This document shows, piece by piece, positions 33,465 to 41,806 of a stretch of DNA of 64,000 bases. The translations under genes and the position numbers were made by a program. Under the pieces are notes generated by a model. That model was given only the letters and a program-made list of their open reading frames with translations, was not told the DNA's origin and ran no database searches. The stretch spans positions 5,631,001 through 5,695,000 of the forward strand of contig NZ_CP054918.1 of NCBI RefSeq assembly GCF_013364195.1, read 5' to 3'. Source of the DNA: Streptomyces sp. NA04227 (lineage in GTDB: Bacteria > Actinomycetota > Actinomycetes > Streptomycetales > Streptomycetaceae). Numbering within the stretch: the stretch's first letter is position 1; each line of letters opens with the position of its first letter.

Positions 33465-34061
33465 GTGCCCGCCGACCCACTGCACAGCGCCGGAAAGCCC
33501 CCGCGCAGCGCGATGAGCCCGCCGCAACGCGGCTCAGGGGTGAGCCCGGTCGAGGTCCGAAGAAGCAGCCGACGACGCAGAACCGTATCCGCGTACCGCG
33601 AGGGCGATCGCACCGTCGTTCTCATCCCCGCCCGTATGTCGGAGGCGGAGGAGGAGCGTTGGGTCGGGGTGATGCTGGACAAGCTCGCCGCGCAGGAGAG
33701 CAAACGCGTCCTTGACGACAGTGAGCTGGCCGAGCGGGCGCGGCGGTTGTCCGCGCAGTACTTCGACGGCCGGGCGGAGCCCAGTTCGGTCCGCTGGGTG
33801 ACCAACCAGAACACGCGATGGGGCTCGTGCACTCCCGCGGAGGGCAGCATCAGGCTGTCCCACCGGTTGCAGGGTATGCCCGAATACGTCGTGGACTACG
33901 TGCTTCTGCACGAGCTGGCGCATCTACTCGTACCGGGGCACGGGCCGCGGTTCTGGCGTCTGCTCGAGGGCTATCCGCGCACCGAACGGGCCCGTGGGTA
34001 TCTCGAAGGGGTCGTCGCCGCGGACCGCCTGCCGCACCTTCCGGGCGCCCGTACGCGATAA
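33465..34061 (+). CDS. YgjP/M48-like metallopeptidase
   Basis: 198 residues. The metal motif is LLHELAHLLVPGHGPRFW (HExxH, about 148-165), preceded by RWVTNQNTRWGSC, the hallmark of YgjP/SprT-like predicted hydrolases. The N-terminus is basic and includes VRRSSRRRR. TACGGT (33453-33458) precedes the GTG by six bases, with no ribosome site, so the mRNA is likely leaderless. The substrate is unknown; it is divergent from the ThiF-ABC1 operon. Confidence 0.82.
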   Translation: MPADPLHSAGKPPRSAMSPPQRGSGVSPVEVRRSSRRRRTVSAYREGDRTVVLIPARMSEAEEERWVGVMLDKLAAQESKRVLDDSELAERARRLSAQYFDGRAEPSSVRWVTNQNTRWGSCTPAEGSIRLSHRLQGMPEYVVDYVLLHELAHLLVPGHGPRFWRLLEGYPRTERARGYLEGVVAADRLPHLPGARTR

Positions 34062-34194
34062 GGGACCGGCTGCTCGCCCCGGAACAGCCGCTGCGCGATT
34101 GTGTACCGGCTCTGTACCGGTTTCGCTCACTGTCGCAGCTTCCGGTTAGCCTGGCGCGACGTAATCAACTCCGGATGGGGGACGGTCGTTACGC

Positions 34195-35886
34195 ATGGCC
34201 AGGGAATTCCAACGCGGCCACAAGGCCAAGATAAGCGACCTCACCGCGGGGACGGATCTGTATGTAGGGGTACAGATCACTGGCCCCGGGCTGACGTTCG
34301 ACATCAGCTGCTTCGGTCTTGACGCCGCAGAACAGCTCTCCGACGACCGCTATTTCGTCTTCTTCAACCAGCCGAAAACGCCGGAGGAGTCCATACAACT
34401 GCTCGGTGCGCAGGCCGGTGACACCGAGTCGTTCCGCGTGACGCTGGACAAGATCCCGTCCCACATCCACAAGCTCTCGTTCACCGCGACCCTCGACGGC
34501 GCCGGGCAGATGTCCCAGATCGCGCCCGGGTATCTGCGGATCGTGGCCGGTGGCGAAGAAGTCGCCCGCTACGCCTTCGACGGCTCCGAGTTCACCACCG
34601 AGCGGGCCGTGATGCTCGGTGACATCTACCTCAAGGACGTCTGGCGGTTCGCCGCGGTCGGCCAGGGCTTCGACGGCGGTCTCGACGCGCTGCTGCGCAA
34701 CTTCGGCGGCGAGGTCGCCGAGGAGGAGCCCGCCGCCGCGCCGCAGCAGACCGGCGCTGCCCCCGGTTTCGCCCCGCCCGGTGGCGTGGGCCAGCCCGCA
34801 CCCGGTTTCGCACCGCCCGCCCAGGCCGCGGCACCGCCCGCTTTCGGCGCCCCCGCCGCCCCGTCGCCGCAGCAGGCACCGGCACCGGCCGCACCGCCGA
34901 TGCACGCCGCGCCGACCATCGCCGCCCCGCTCGGACAGCCGGCGCCCACTCCCGCGCCCGCGCCCGCGCCGAGCGCCCCCCTCCCGCCCGGCTACGGACA
35001 GCCGCAAGCGGCCCCCGGAGCCCCCGCGCCGAGCGCCCCCCTCCCGCCCGGCGGACAGCCCGGTGCCCCCGGCGCACCCACCGCGCCTCCCGGTTACGGC
35101 CAGCAGCCCGGCGCACCCACCGCGCCCCCCGGCTACGGCCAACAGCCGGGCCAGCCCGCCCCGTTCCCCGGCCAGCCCGGGCAGCCCGCCCCCGGCGGTG
35201 CCGCACCGCAGCAGGCGGCGCAGGGACCCGGTGTGGCCCAGGCGCTCTCCTTGTACAAGGAGGCGCCCACCGGGCAGCGCTGGACGCAGCAGAACGCCAA
35301 GCTCGTCCGGGTCGACCTCAACATGGGCGGCCAGCCGGTGCTCGCGCGCCAGGGCAGCATGGTGCTCTACCAGGGCAAGGTCGAATTCGGTTACAAGGGA
35401 GCCGGATTCGCGGGCCGTATCGTCGGCAACGCCACCGGCCAGGAGATGCAGCTGATGCGCGCCTCCGGGCGCGGACAGGTCTTCCTCGCCGAGAACGGCA
35501 CCCATCTGCACCCCATCGAGCTCCAGGGCGACGCGATCTGTGTCTCCGCGGAGAACGTCCTCGCATTCGACGAGACCCTTCAGTACGAGGTCCGTCGTAT
35601 CGAGGGGCACGGCATTCCCGGCGGGGCACTGTTCACCATGCAGTTCCAGGGGACCGGCACGATCGTCGTGCGCACCCACGGCCTGCCCGTGGTGCTGCCC
35701 GTGACGCCCACGACCTTCGCCGACTGCAACGCCGTCGTCGCCTGGTCCGCTTCGTCCCAGGTCATCGTGTCCAGCCAGGTGCGCATGCGCCGCAACGCCT
35801 TCCCCGGGCACACCGGTGAGAGCGTGAATCTCCAATTCCGCGGCGCACCGGGCAATTTCATCGTCGTCCAGCCGTACGAGGTCTGA
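34195..35886 (+). CDS. TerD-AIM24 fusion protein
   Basis: 563 residues. Residues 1-178 are a TerD domain (LYVGVQITGPGLTFDISCFGLD, SFRVTLDKIP, YAFDGSEFTTERAVMLGDIYLKDVWRF split by calcium-binding acidic residues). Residues 179-345 are a Pro/Ala/Gly/Gln linker with repeated PPGYGQ units. Residues 346-563 are an AIM24 domain (RQGSMVLYQGKVEF, GRGQVFLAENG, GALFTMQFQGTG). TerD proteins bind calcium and belong to tellurite/stress systems; AIM24 is a beta-barrel family of unknown role. A TAGCCT hexamer (34147-34152) probably gives the promoter. Two AIM24-only genes follow immediately, so this is a three-gene operon. Confidence 0.88.
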   Translation: MAREFQRGHKAKISDLTAGTDLYVGVQITGPGLTFDISCFGLDAAEQLSDDRYFVFFNQPKTPEESIQLLGAQAGDTESFRVTLDKIPSHIHKLSFTATLDGAGQMSQIAPGYLRIVAGGEEVARYAFDGSEFTTERAVMLGDIYLKDVWRFAAVGQGFDGGLDALLRNFGGEVAEEEPAAAPQQTGAAPGFAPPGGVGQPAPGFAPPAQAAAPPAFGAPAAPSPQQAPAPAAPPMHAAPTIAAPLGQPAPTPAPAPAPSAPLPPGYGQPQAAPGAPAPSAPLPPGGQPGAPGAPTAPPGYGQQPGAPTAPPGYGQQPGQPAPFPGQPGQPAPGGAAPQQAAQGPGVAQALSLYKEAPTGQRWTQQNAKLVRVDLNMGGQPVLARQGSMVLYQGKVEFGYKGAGFAGRIVGNATGQEMQLMRASGRGQVFLAENGTHLHPIELQGDAICVSAENVLAFDETLQYEVRRIEGHGIPGGALFTMQFQGTGTIVVRTHGLPVVLPVTPTTFADCNAVVAWSASSQVIVSSQVRMRRNAFPGHTGESVNLQFRGAPGNFIVVQPYEV

Positions 35887-35897
35887 GGGAGCCCGTC

Positions 35898-36581
35898 ATG
35901 AATCAGCAGCAGTTCGCGGGCCACGCCCCCGCACCGATGGCCGCGCGCATGGAGAACCACGGCGAGCACATGCTCAAGGTCGCCATGCAGAGCGGACAGG
36001 ACCTGTTCGCGCGGGTCGGCTCGATGGTCGCCTACGAGGGCTTCGTGCAGTACGAGCCCAACCCGCCCGCCGTACGCCAGGTCGCCCGCGAGTGGATGAC
36101 CGGCGAGGGCGCGCCGCTCATGAAGGCCTCCGGCGACGGCCTGCTCTACCTCGCCGACTACGGCGCCGACGTCGTCATCATCAACCTGGGCGGCGACTCG
36201 ATCTCCGTCAACGGCACCAACCTGCTGGCCTTCGACGCACACCTCCAGTGGGGCGTCGAACGCGTCAAGGGGCTGGCGAAGTTCGCGGGCCAGGGCCTGT
36301 GGAACGTCAAGATCGCCGGTCAGGGCTGGGTGGCGCTCACCTCCCGCGGTACCCCGATCGTCGTCGACTGCGGCAGCGGCGAGGACGAGACCTACGTCGA
36401 CCCGGACGCGCTGGTCGCCTGGTCGCCGAACCTGAAGGTCAAGGGCAAGCGCAGCTTCAAGGCCTCCTCGCTGATCGGCCGGGGCAGCGGCGAGGCCTAC
36501 CAGATGGCGTTCTCCGGACAGGGAATCGTCGTCGTCCAGCCGAGCGAGGACAGCACCGACCGCCTGCGGGTCCGGGGCTGA
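35898..36581 (+). CDS. AIM24-family protein
   Basis: 227 residues, a single AIM24 domain starting about residue 20 (HMLKVAMQSGQDLFARVGSMVAYEG, with the conserved GSMVAY; GDGLLYLADYG; FSGQGIVVVQPS at the end). The ATG has GGGAG upstream and lies 11 bp after the previous stop. It is paralogous to the AIM24 half of the fusion upstream and to the next gene. A role in a membrane-associated stress complex is inference from the TerD partner. Confidence 0.85.
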   Translation: MNQQQFAGHAPAPMAARMENHGEHMLKVAMQSGQDLFARVGSMVAYEGFVQYEPNPPAVRQVAREWMTGEGAPLMKASGDGLLYLADYGADVVIINLGGDSISVNGTNLLAFDAHLQWGVERVKGLAKFAGQGLWNVKIAGQGWVALTSRGTPIVVDCGSGEDETYVDPDALVAWSPNLKVKGKRSFKASSLIGRGSGEAYQMAFSGQGIVVVQPSEDSTDRLRVRG

Positions 36582-36598
36582 GGGGGAGCGAACACATC

Positions 36599-37354
36599 AT
36601 GCAGAGCCCGCTTTTCGGCTTCGCCGAGCAGCAGAGTCCGGACCGCTACACACTGCAGAACCCGCAGCTCCTGCGCGTCGCCCTGCAGGGGCACGACGAC
36701 GTGCTGGCCCGCAAGGGCGCCATGGTCGCCTACCAGGGCCTCCTGGAGTTCGACGCCGAGATCCAGACCTCCGGCCAGCGCCGCGCCCGCGCCAACACCG
36801 GCGAGGGCCTGGACCTGATGCGCTGCCACGGCCAGGGCACGGTCTACTTCGCCAACCTGGCGCAGTACGTCCACGTCGTCGACGTCGACCACAACGGCCT
36901 GACCGTCGACAGCAGTTACGTCCTGGCCATGGACTCCACGCTGCACCACGAGGTCATCGCCGTGGACAGCCAGTACGGGATCTCCGGCTCCGGCAAGTAC
37001 CAGCTCGTCATCACCGGCACCGGCAAGGTCGCCCTGATGACCTCGGGACAGCCGCTGATGCTCCAGGTCACCCCGGACAAGTACGTCAACGTCGACGCGG
37101 ACGCCATCGTCGCCTGGTCCAACGGGCTGCGCGTCCAGATGCAGGCACAGACGCACTCCTCGGGTGTGTGGCGCAGGCGCGGCAACACCGGCGAGGGCTG
37201 GGAGCTCAGCTTCATGGGCACCGGCTACGCCCTCGTCCAGCCCAGCGAGCTGCTGCCGCCGCAGAACGCGCAGATCGGACAGGGCGCGGGCGCGCAGTTC
37301 GGCATGGGACAGAACGGTGCGCGCGGCCAGAACCAGGGCAACGCCTGGAGCTGA
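36599..37354 (+). CDS. AIM24-family protein
   Basis: 251 residues. AIM24 domain with RKGAMVAYQGLLEF, GQGTVYFANLAQ, and FMGTGYALVQPSE near the end; the tail is Gln/Gly/Asn-rich. The ATG at 36599 has GGGGGAG upstream, 17 bp after the previous stop; a longer open frame overlaps the preceding gene and is not coding. It ends the operon in front of a perfect palindromic terminator. Confidence 0.85.
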   Translation: MQSPLFGFAEQQSPDRYTLQNPQLLRVALQGHDDVLARKGAMVAYQGLLEFDAEIQTSGQRRARANTGEGLDLMRCHGQGTVYFANLAQYVHVVDVDHNGLTVDSSYVLAMDSTLHHEVIAVDSQYGISGSGKYQLVITGTGKVALMTSGQPLMLQVTPDKYVNVDADAIVAWSNGLRVQMQAQTHSSGVWRRRGNTGEGWELSFMGTGYALVQPSELLPPQNAQIGQGAGAQFGMGQNGARGQNQGNAWS

Positions 37355-37389
37355 GCGCCGCGGCGGTGACCGGCGGGGCCGGTCAACAA

Positions 37390-37435
37390 CGGTGAAGGGG
37401 CCCGCACTCGCGAGTGCGGGCCCCTTCACCGTTTT
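37390..37435 (+). terminator. Terminator of the TerD/AIM24 operon (42-bp perfect palindrome)
   Basis: Arms 37390-37410 and 37411-37431 are perfect complements with no spacer (centre CTCGCGAG), followed by TTTT. Unusually long and perfect for an intrinsic terminator. Confidence 0.9.
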
Positions 37436-37507
37436 CGTGGGCGCTTCATCGTTGCCCTGTGTCGTACGGCGCGTGTCGTCCGCCGTACGTCTACGTCGCG
37501 CCCGGAG

Positions 37508-38029
37508 TCAGAGCCGGGCCCGGGTCGCCGCCAGCAGACGTACCACCGAGTCGTCGGCGACCTCCGCGACCTCGTCGTAGCCGAACCAGCGCAGGTCCAG
37601 CGACTCGTCGCTGATGGCCTGCACCGCGTCGGCGGGGGCGAGCGCCGCGTACTGCACGTCGAAGTGCCACTGGCAGGGCGCCGGAATGCGATGCCGGTCG
37701 AGCAGGACCGGGCCGTCCGGCAGCAGCGTCAGGCCGCTGATGCCGGACTCCTCGTGCGCCTCGCGCAGGGCAGCCTCGGCGAGCGAGGTGTCGCCGGGCT
37801 CGCAGTGGCCGCCCATCTGCAGCCACATTCGCAGCTTGCGGTGCAGCGTCAGCAGCACCCGCTCCCGGTGCGGGTCCACGACCAGGGCGCTCGCGGTGAT
37901 GTGCCCCGCCTCGCAGGCCTTCCACACACCGTCGGAATGCTCCTCCAGGTGCCGCAGATACGCGTCCCGCAGCGGGGGCTGGGCGGCGTAGTCCTTCAGT
38001 ACGCGGACCGCGTCGTCGTACAGGCTCAC
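37508..38029 (-). CDS. Nudix hydrolase
   Basis: 173 residues. The Nudix box reads GGHCEPGDTSLAEAALREAHEESG (about residues 73-96): the REAHEESG core is intact, while the first Glu of the signature is Asp. An N-terminal helical part (about 1-45) is typical of this actinobacterial subgroup. The GTG overlaps the stop of the zincin gene by four bases (GTGA), so the two are translationally coupled. Substrate unknown. Confidence 0.87.
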   Translation of the reverse strand: MSLYDDAVRVLKDYAAQPPLRDAYLRHLEEHSDGVWKACEAGHITASALVVDPHRERVLLTLHRKLRMWLQMGGHCEPGDTSLAEAALREAHEESGISGLTLLPDGPVLLDRHRIPAPCQWHFDVQYAALAPADAVQAISDESLDLRWFGYDEVAEVADDSVVRLLAATRARL

Positions 38030-39495
38030 TTGCCGCTGTCGTCCTTGCCCTCGTCGCCGGTGCCCTTGTCGTCGTCCGCGCCCGGCTTCTCGCCCGTACC
38101 GGAGGAGTCCTTGCGCAGGTCCGGGCCCTGGCCCGCGGCCTCGCCGAGCATCTTGTCCAGCTCGGAGAAGTCGAGCTGCTCGCCGTGCACGAAGCCGTCA
38201 GGGTCATCCAGGTCCGCGGCCGTCGGCAGCATGTCCGGGTGCGACCACAGGCCGTCCCGGCCGTCGACGCCACGGGCGTCGGTCAGCGAGGCCCACAGCC
38301 GCGAGGCGTCCCGCAGCCGTCGCGGGCGCAGCTCCAGACCGATCAGGGTGGCGAAGGTCTGCTCCGCAGGTCCGCCGGTGGCGCGGCGGCGGCGCAGCGT
38401 CTCGCGCAGCGCGTCCGCGGAGGTCAGGCGGGGCTTGGCCGCGGCGTGCACCACGGCGTCGACCCAGCCCTCGACCAGTGCGAGCGCCGTCTCCAGACGG
38501 GCGAGCGCCGCCTTCTGCTCGGCGGTGTCCTCCGGCTGGAACATGCCCTGCTGCAGCGCCTCCTGGAGCTGCTCCGGGTTCTGCGGGTCGAACTGGCCGA
38601 CCACGTCCTCGAGTTTGCCGGTGTCGACCTTGATGCCCCGCGCATAGCCCTCGACCGCGCCGAACAGGTGCGAACGCAGCCACGGCACATGCGAGAACAG
38701 CCGCTGGTGCGCGGCCTCGCGCAGCGCCAGATACAGGCGCACCTCGTCCATCGGCACGCTCAGGTCCTTGCCGAACGCCGCGATGTTCGCGGGCAGCAGC
38801 GCGGCCCGGCCCGGCTTGCCCAGCGGCAGACCGACATCCGTCGAGCCGACCACCTCACCGGCGAGCACCCCCACCGCCTGCCCGATCTGGGTACCGAACA
38901 TGGCGCCGCCCATGGACCGCATCATCCCGATCAGCGGGCCCGCCATGGCCTGCATCTCCTCGGGCAGCACATCGCCCATGGCCATGCCCACCCGCTCGGC
39001 GACCGGGTCCACCAGGTCCTTCCAGACCGGCAGCGTCGCCTCCACCCACTCCGCCCGGCTCCAGGCCACCGCGGAAGCGGAACCCGAGGGCAGCGAGGTC
39101 GCGTCGTCCAGCCACAGATCGGCCAGGCGCACCGCCTCCTCGACGGCGGAACGCTCGGCGGGACCGATGCTCGCGTCCTTCACGCCGTCCGGGGTGCCCT
39201 GCGCCACCGTCTGCCGGGCGATCTGCTGGGCCATCTCCCAGTTCACCGGGCCGCCCTCGTAGGAGAGCATCTGCCCGAGCTGCTGGAACGCGGCGCCCAG
39301 GTCACCCGGGTTCATCGCGCCGAACATCGCCGCGAACGGGTTGTCGCCGCCCGGCCCGCCCGCTCCGGGCAGCCCGCCGAAACCGAAGGGGTTGCCCGGA
39401 CCCTGGCCACCGCCCTGCTGGCCCTTCTTTCCGCCCTGGTCGCCGTCCTCCGGTTCCTCGGGCGGAAGGTTGAATCCGAATGGGGTGTCGCTCAC
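38026..39495 (-). CDS. Zinc-dependent metalloprotease-like (DUF2342/zincin_2 family)
   Basis: 489 residues. A Gly/Gln/Pro-rich N-terminus (GGLPGAGGPGGDNPF) precedes a helical body with AWSRAEWVEATLPVW, GTQIGQAVGVLAGEVVG and YLALREAAHQRLFSHVPWL. The last segment occupies the zincin position, but HQRLF lacks a standard HExxH. The family neighbours the PDZ/Lon protease and UPF0182 genes across actinobacteria (Rv3195 in M. tuberculosis). The C-terminus is acidic. The GTG has AGGA six bases upstream; an upstream ATG at 39549 is less likely. Confidence 0.85.
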   Translation of the reverse strand: MSDTPFGFNLPPEEPEDGDQGGKKGQQGGGQGPGNPFGFGGLPGAGGPGGDNPFAAMFGAMNPGDLGAAFQQLGQMLSYEGGPVNWEMAQQIARQTVAQGTPDGVKDASIGPAERSAVEEAVRLADLWLDDATSLPSGSASAVAWSRAEWVEATLPVWKDLVDPVAERVGMAMGDVLPEEMQAMAGPLIGMMRSMGGAMFGTQIGQAVGVLAGEVVGSTDVGLPLGKPGRAALLPANIAAFGKDLSVPMDEVRLYLALREAAHQRLFSHVPWLRSHLFGAVEGYARGIKVDTGKLEDVVGQFDPQNPEQLQEALQQGMFQPEDTAEQKAALARLETALALVEGWVDAVVHAAAKPRLTSADALRETLRRRRATGGPAEQTFATLIGLELRPRRLRDASRLWASLTDARGVDGRDGLWSHPDMLPTAADLDDPDGFVHGEQLDFSELDKMLGEAAGQGPDLRKDSSGTGEKPGADDDKGTGDEGKDDSGK

Positions 39496-39682
39496 GGGAT
39501 TCCTCGGCTCGTAGGGCCGCCGGCGGTTCCGGCGGCGGCTGCCCGACATCACCTCCAGCGTAGACACCGCGCCGGGTTGCGGGCTCGGTGCTCCGCCGAT
39601 TCACGGGCTGCGGCAGGATGGATGCCACCTGGTGCGCACGTGGCATTCACGTACGTACTGAAGACAACCGCTGGAGAGGCCG

Positions 39683-40804
39683 TTGAGTTCCCCAGATCCG
39701 CAGGTTCGCGCAGCGCGAAACACCGCCGAGGGCGCAAGCGGCCCGAAGCCCGTCGTGGCCGTCACCGGTGCCGCGCAAGGAATCGGTGCGGCACTGGTGG
39801 AGAGACTGGCGGCGAGCGAGGACATCAAGCAGGTCCTGGCGATCGACGAGCGGCGCGGCGAGTGCGAGGCCGCCGAATGGCACCTGCTCGACGTACGGGA
39901 CCCCGTGATCGCCGAGAAGCTGCGCGGCGCCGACGCCGTCGTCCACCTCGCGCTCGATCTCGGCCTCGACAGCGACCCCGTCGCGCGCAGCGCCTACAAC
40001 GTCCGCGGCACCCAGACCGTGCTGACCGCCGCCGCCGCGGCCGGGGTGCACCGGGTCGTCCTGTGCACCTCCGCCATGGTCTACGGGGCCCACCCGGACA
40101 ACGAACTGCCGCTGTCCGAGGACTCCGAACTGCGCGCCACGGCCGAGGCCACCGGCGTCGGCGACCTCCTGGAGATAGAGGATCTCGCACGGCGCGCACC
40201 CCGCGCCCACCCCGGCCTCAACGTCACCGTGGTCCGCCCCGCCGTCCTCGTCGGTGGCACCGACACCGCCCTGACCCGCTACTTCGAGTCGCCGCGCCTG
40301 CTGGTGGTGGCCGGATCGCGCCCCGCCTGGCAGTTCTGCCACGTCGAGGACCTGTGCAGCGCCCTGGAGTACGCGGTGCTCGGCAAGGCCGAGGGCGAGC
40401 TGGCCGTGGGCTGCGAGGGCTGGCTGGAGCAGGAGGAGGTCGAGGAACTCACCGGCATCCGGCGGATGGAACTGCCCTCCGCCGTCGCCCTCGGCGCCGC
40501 GACCCGGCTGCACCGGATCGGCCTCACCCCGTCCCCGGCGGGCGACCTCGCGTACACGATGTACCCGTGGGTGGTCAGCGTCGCCCGGCTGCACGACGCG
40601 GGCTGGCGCCCGCAGTGGACCAACGAAGAGGTCCTCGCCGAACTCCTCGAAGAGGTCGCCGGACGGCACACCGTCGCGGGCCGCAGGCTCGGCCGCAAGG
40701 ACGCGACGGTCGCGGGCGCGGCCGGTGCGGCCGGCGCGACGGTGGCGCTGCTCGGCGCGGCAGCCGTCGTACGCAAGGCGCGCAAGGCACGGCGACGGAT
40801 CTGA
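39683..40804 (+). CDS. Extended short-chain dehydrogenase (NAD-dependent epimerase family)
   Basis: 373 residues. Rossmann motif TGAAQGIGAALVERL (about 29-43), a cofactor-binding Asp in LAIDERRGE, and VVLCTSAMVYGAHPD, where the Tyr is present but the usual YxxxK lysine is not, so catalysis is uncertain. The C-terminus ends in a hydrophobic Gly/Ala/Val helix followed by RKARKARRR, a possible membrane anchor. The TTG start is supported by GGAGAGG seven bases upstream. It is divergent from the zincin-Nudix pair. Confidence 0.83.
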   Translation: MSSPDPQVRAARNTAEGASGPKPVVAVTGAAQGIGAALVERLAASEDIKQVLAIDERRGECEAAEWHLLDVRDPVIAEKLRGADAVVHLALDLGLDSDPVARSAYNVRGTQTVLTAAAAAGVHRVVLCTSAMVYGAHPDNELPLSEDSELRATAEATGVGDLLEIEDLARRAPRAHPGLNVTVVRPAVLVGGTDTALTRYFESPRLLVVAGSRPAWQFCHVEDLCSALEYAVLGKAEGELAVGCEGWLEQEEVEELTGIRRMELPSAVALGAATRLHRIGLTPSPAGDLAYTMYPWVVSVARLHDAGWRPQWTNEEVLAELLEEVAGRHTVAGRRLGRKDATVAGAAGAAGATVALLGAAAVVRKARKARRRI

Positions 40805-40945
40805 GCGGCGGGGCGGGGGCGAGGACCGGAGCGCAGGACCGGAGCGCAGGGCCGGGGCGCGGCAGGGACGGTCGGTCGGGGGAGTGACCGACACCAGCCA
40901 CCGCCCCCGTTCACCCACCCCGCCCCCGTGCGGCACCATGAACAC

Positions 40946-41419
40946 ATGGCCAGCCCGCAGACGCCCCGCCCCGACCACCCCGGTGAGCAGGGAGCCGAGA
41001 ACCCGATCCGCCTGCTCGCACTGCGGGACGCTCCGCTCAGCGTGGACGAGGTCTTCCGTGCCGTCGGCGACGACGCGGCGGGCGGGACCGCGCTGTTCGT
41101 CGGCACCGTGCGCGATCACGACGGGGGCGCGGACGTGACCGCCCTGGCGTACTCCGCGCACCCCACGGCCGAGGCCGAGCTGCGCGCCGTGGCCGAGAAG
41201 GTCGCGGCGGACTTCCCGGTACGCGCCCTGGCCGCCGTGCACCGCACCGGCGACCTGGCCGTGGGCGACCTGGCCGTAGTCGTCGCCGTCTCCTGCCCGC
41301 ACCGCGGCGAGGCGTTCGAGGCCTGTCGGCGACTGATCGACGACCTCAAGCACCAGGTACCGATCTGGAAGCACCAGCGCTTCTCGGACGGCACCGAGGA
41401 GTGGGTGGGCGCCTGCTGA
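40946..41419 (+). CDS. moaE: Molybdopterin synthase large subunit
   Basis: 157 residues. GGTALFVGTVRDHDGG, the conserved AVHRTGDLAVGDLAVVVAVSCPHRGEAFEACR block and KHQVPIWKHQRF (the active Lys region) define MoaE. With MoaD it inserts two sulfurs into precursor Z to make molybdopterin; the sulfurated MoaD is produced by MoeZ-type enzymes such as the one at the start of this window. CACCAT (40934-40939) lies six bases before the ATG without a ribosome site; an upstream GTG at 40928 would lie before that hexamer. Confidence 0.93.
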   Translation: MASPQTPRPDHPGEQGAENPIRLLALRDAPLSVDEVFRAVGDDAAGGTALFVGTVRDHDGGADVTALAYSAHPTAEAELRAVAEKVAADFPVRALAAVHRTGDLAVGDLAVVVAVSCPHRGEAFEACRRLIDDLKHQVPIWKHQRFSDGTEEWVGAC

Positions 41420-41566
41420 GGCTCCCGTCCCGCGGCCCGCGCCCCCGCACGATCCCGGTGAGCCGTTCCGTTTGCGTAACCCGCCCCCTGCCGTGAGCGT
41501 TGATCGTGCGGGTCGCTAATCTGCTGATCATCCGGTGCGACGCGCGTCACGGCTTGGGAGGTCGGT

Positions 41567-41737
41567 ATGGGAGCACTCACGTGGCTGCTCATTCCGTTTG
41601 TGGCCGCGATCGGGGCGGGTACCTGGGGCAGCTGGGTCGCCAGGCACCGCCACACGAACGACGGGCCCGAACTCGCCGGATACGCCAGGTTCCGCGAGGC
41701 GATGGAGAAGTCCGGCTCGGGACCCGACCCCCTGTGA
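41567..41737 (+). CDS. Small membrane protein (56 residues)
   Basis: ATG with GGGAGG six bases upstream. Residues 5-20 (TWLLIPFVAAIGAGTW) form a single membrane helix; the cytoplasmic part reads ELAGYARFREAMEKSG, a pattern seen in short conserved Streptomyces proteins. A TAATCT hexamer (41517-41522) may be the -10. Function unknown; it sits between moaE and the PDZ/Lon protease gene. Confidence 0.7.
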   Translation: MGALTWLLIPFVAAIGAGTWGSWVARHRHTNDGPELAGYARFREAMEKSGSGPDPL

Positions 41738-41806
41738 GCCGCTGAGCCCTGCTCCCTCGCAGGCCCAGGGGGGCGTACGGACGCCTGTTTCCCGTACTGT
41801 CGTGCC

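Noticed and set aside
41444..41512. 11-bp inverted repeat (CCCGCACGATC/GATCGTGCGGG) after moaE as a terminator
   Set aside because: The arms are 47 bases apart, too far for an efficient terminator; kept only as a curiosity.
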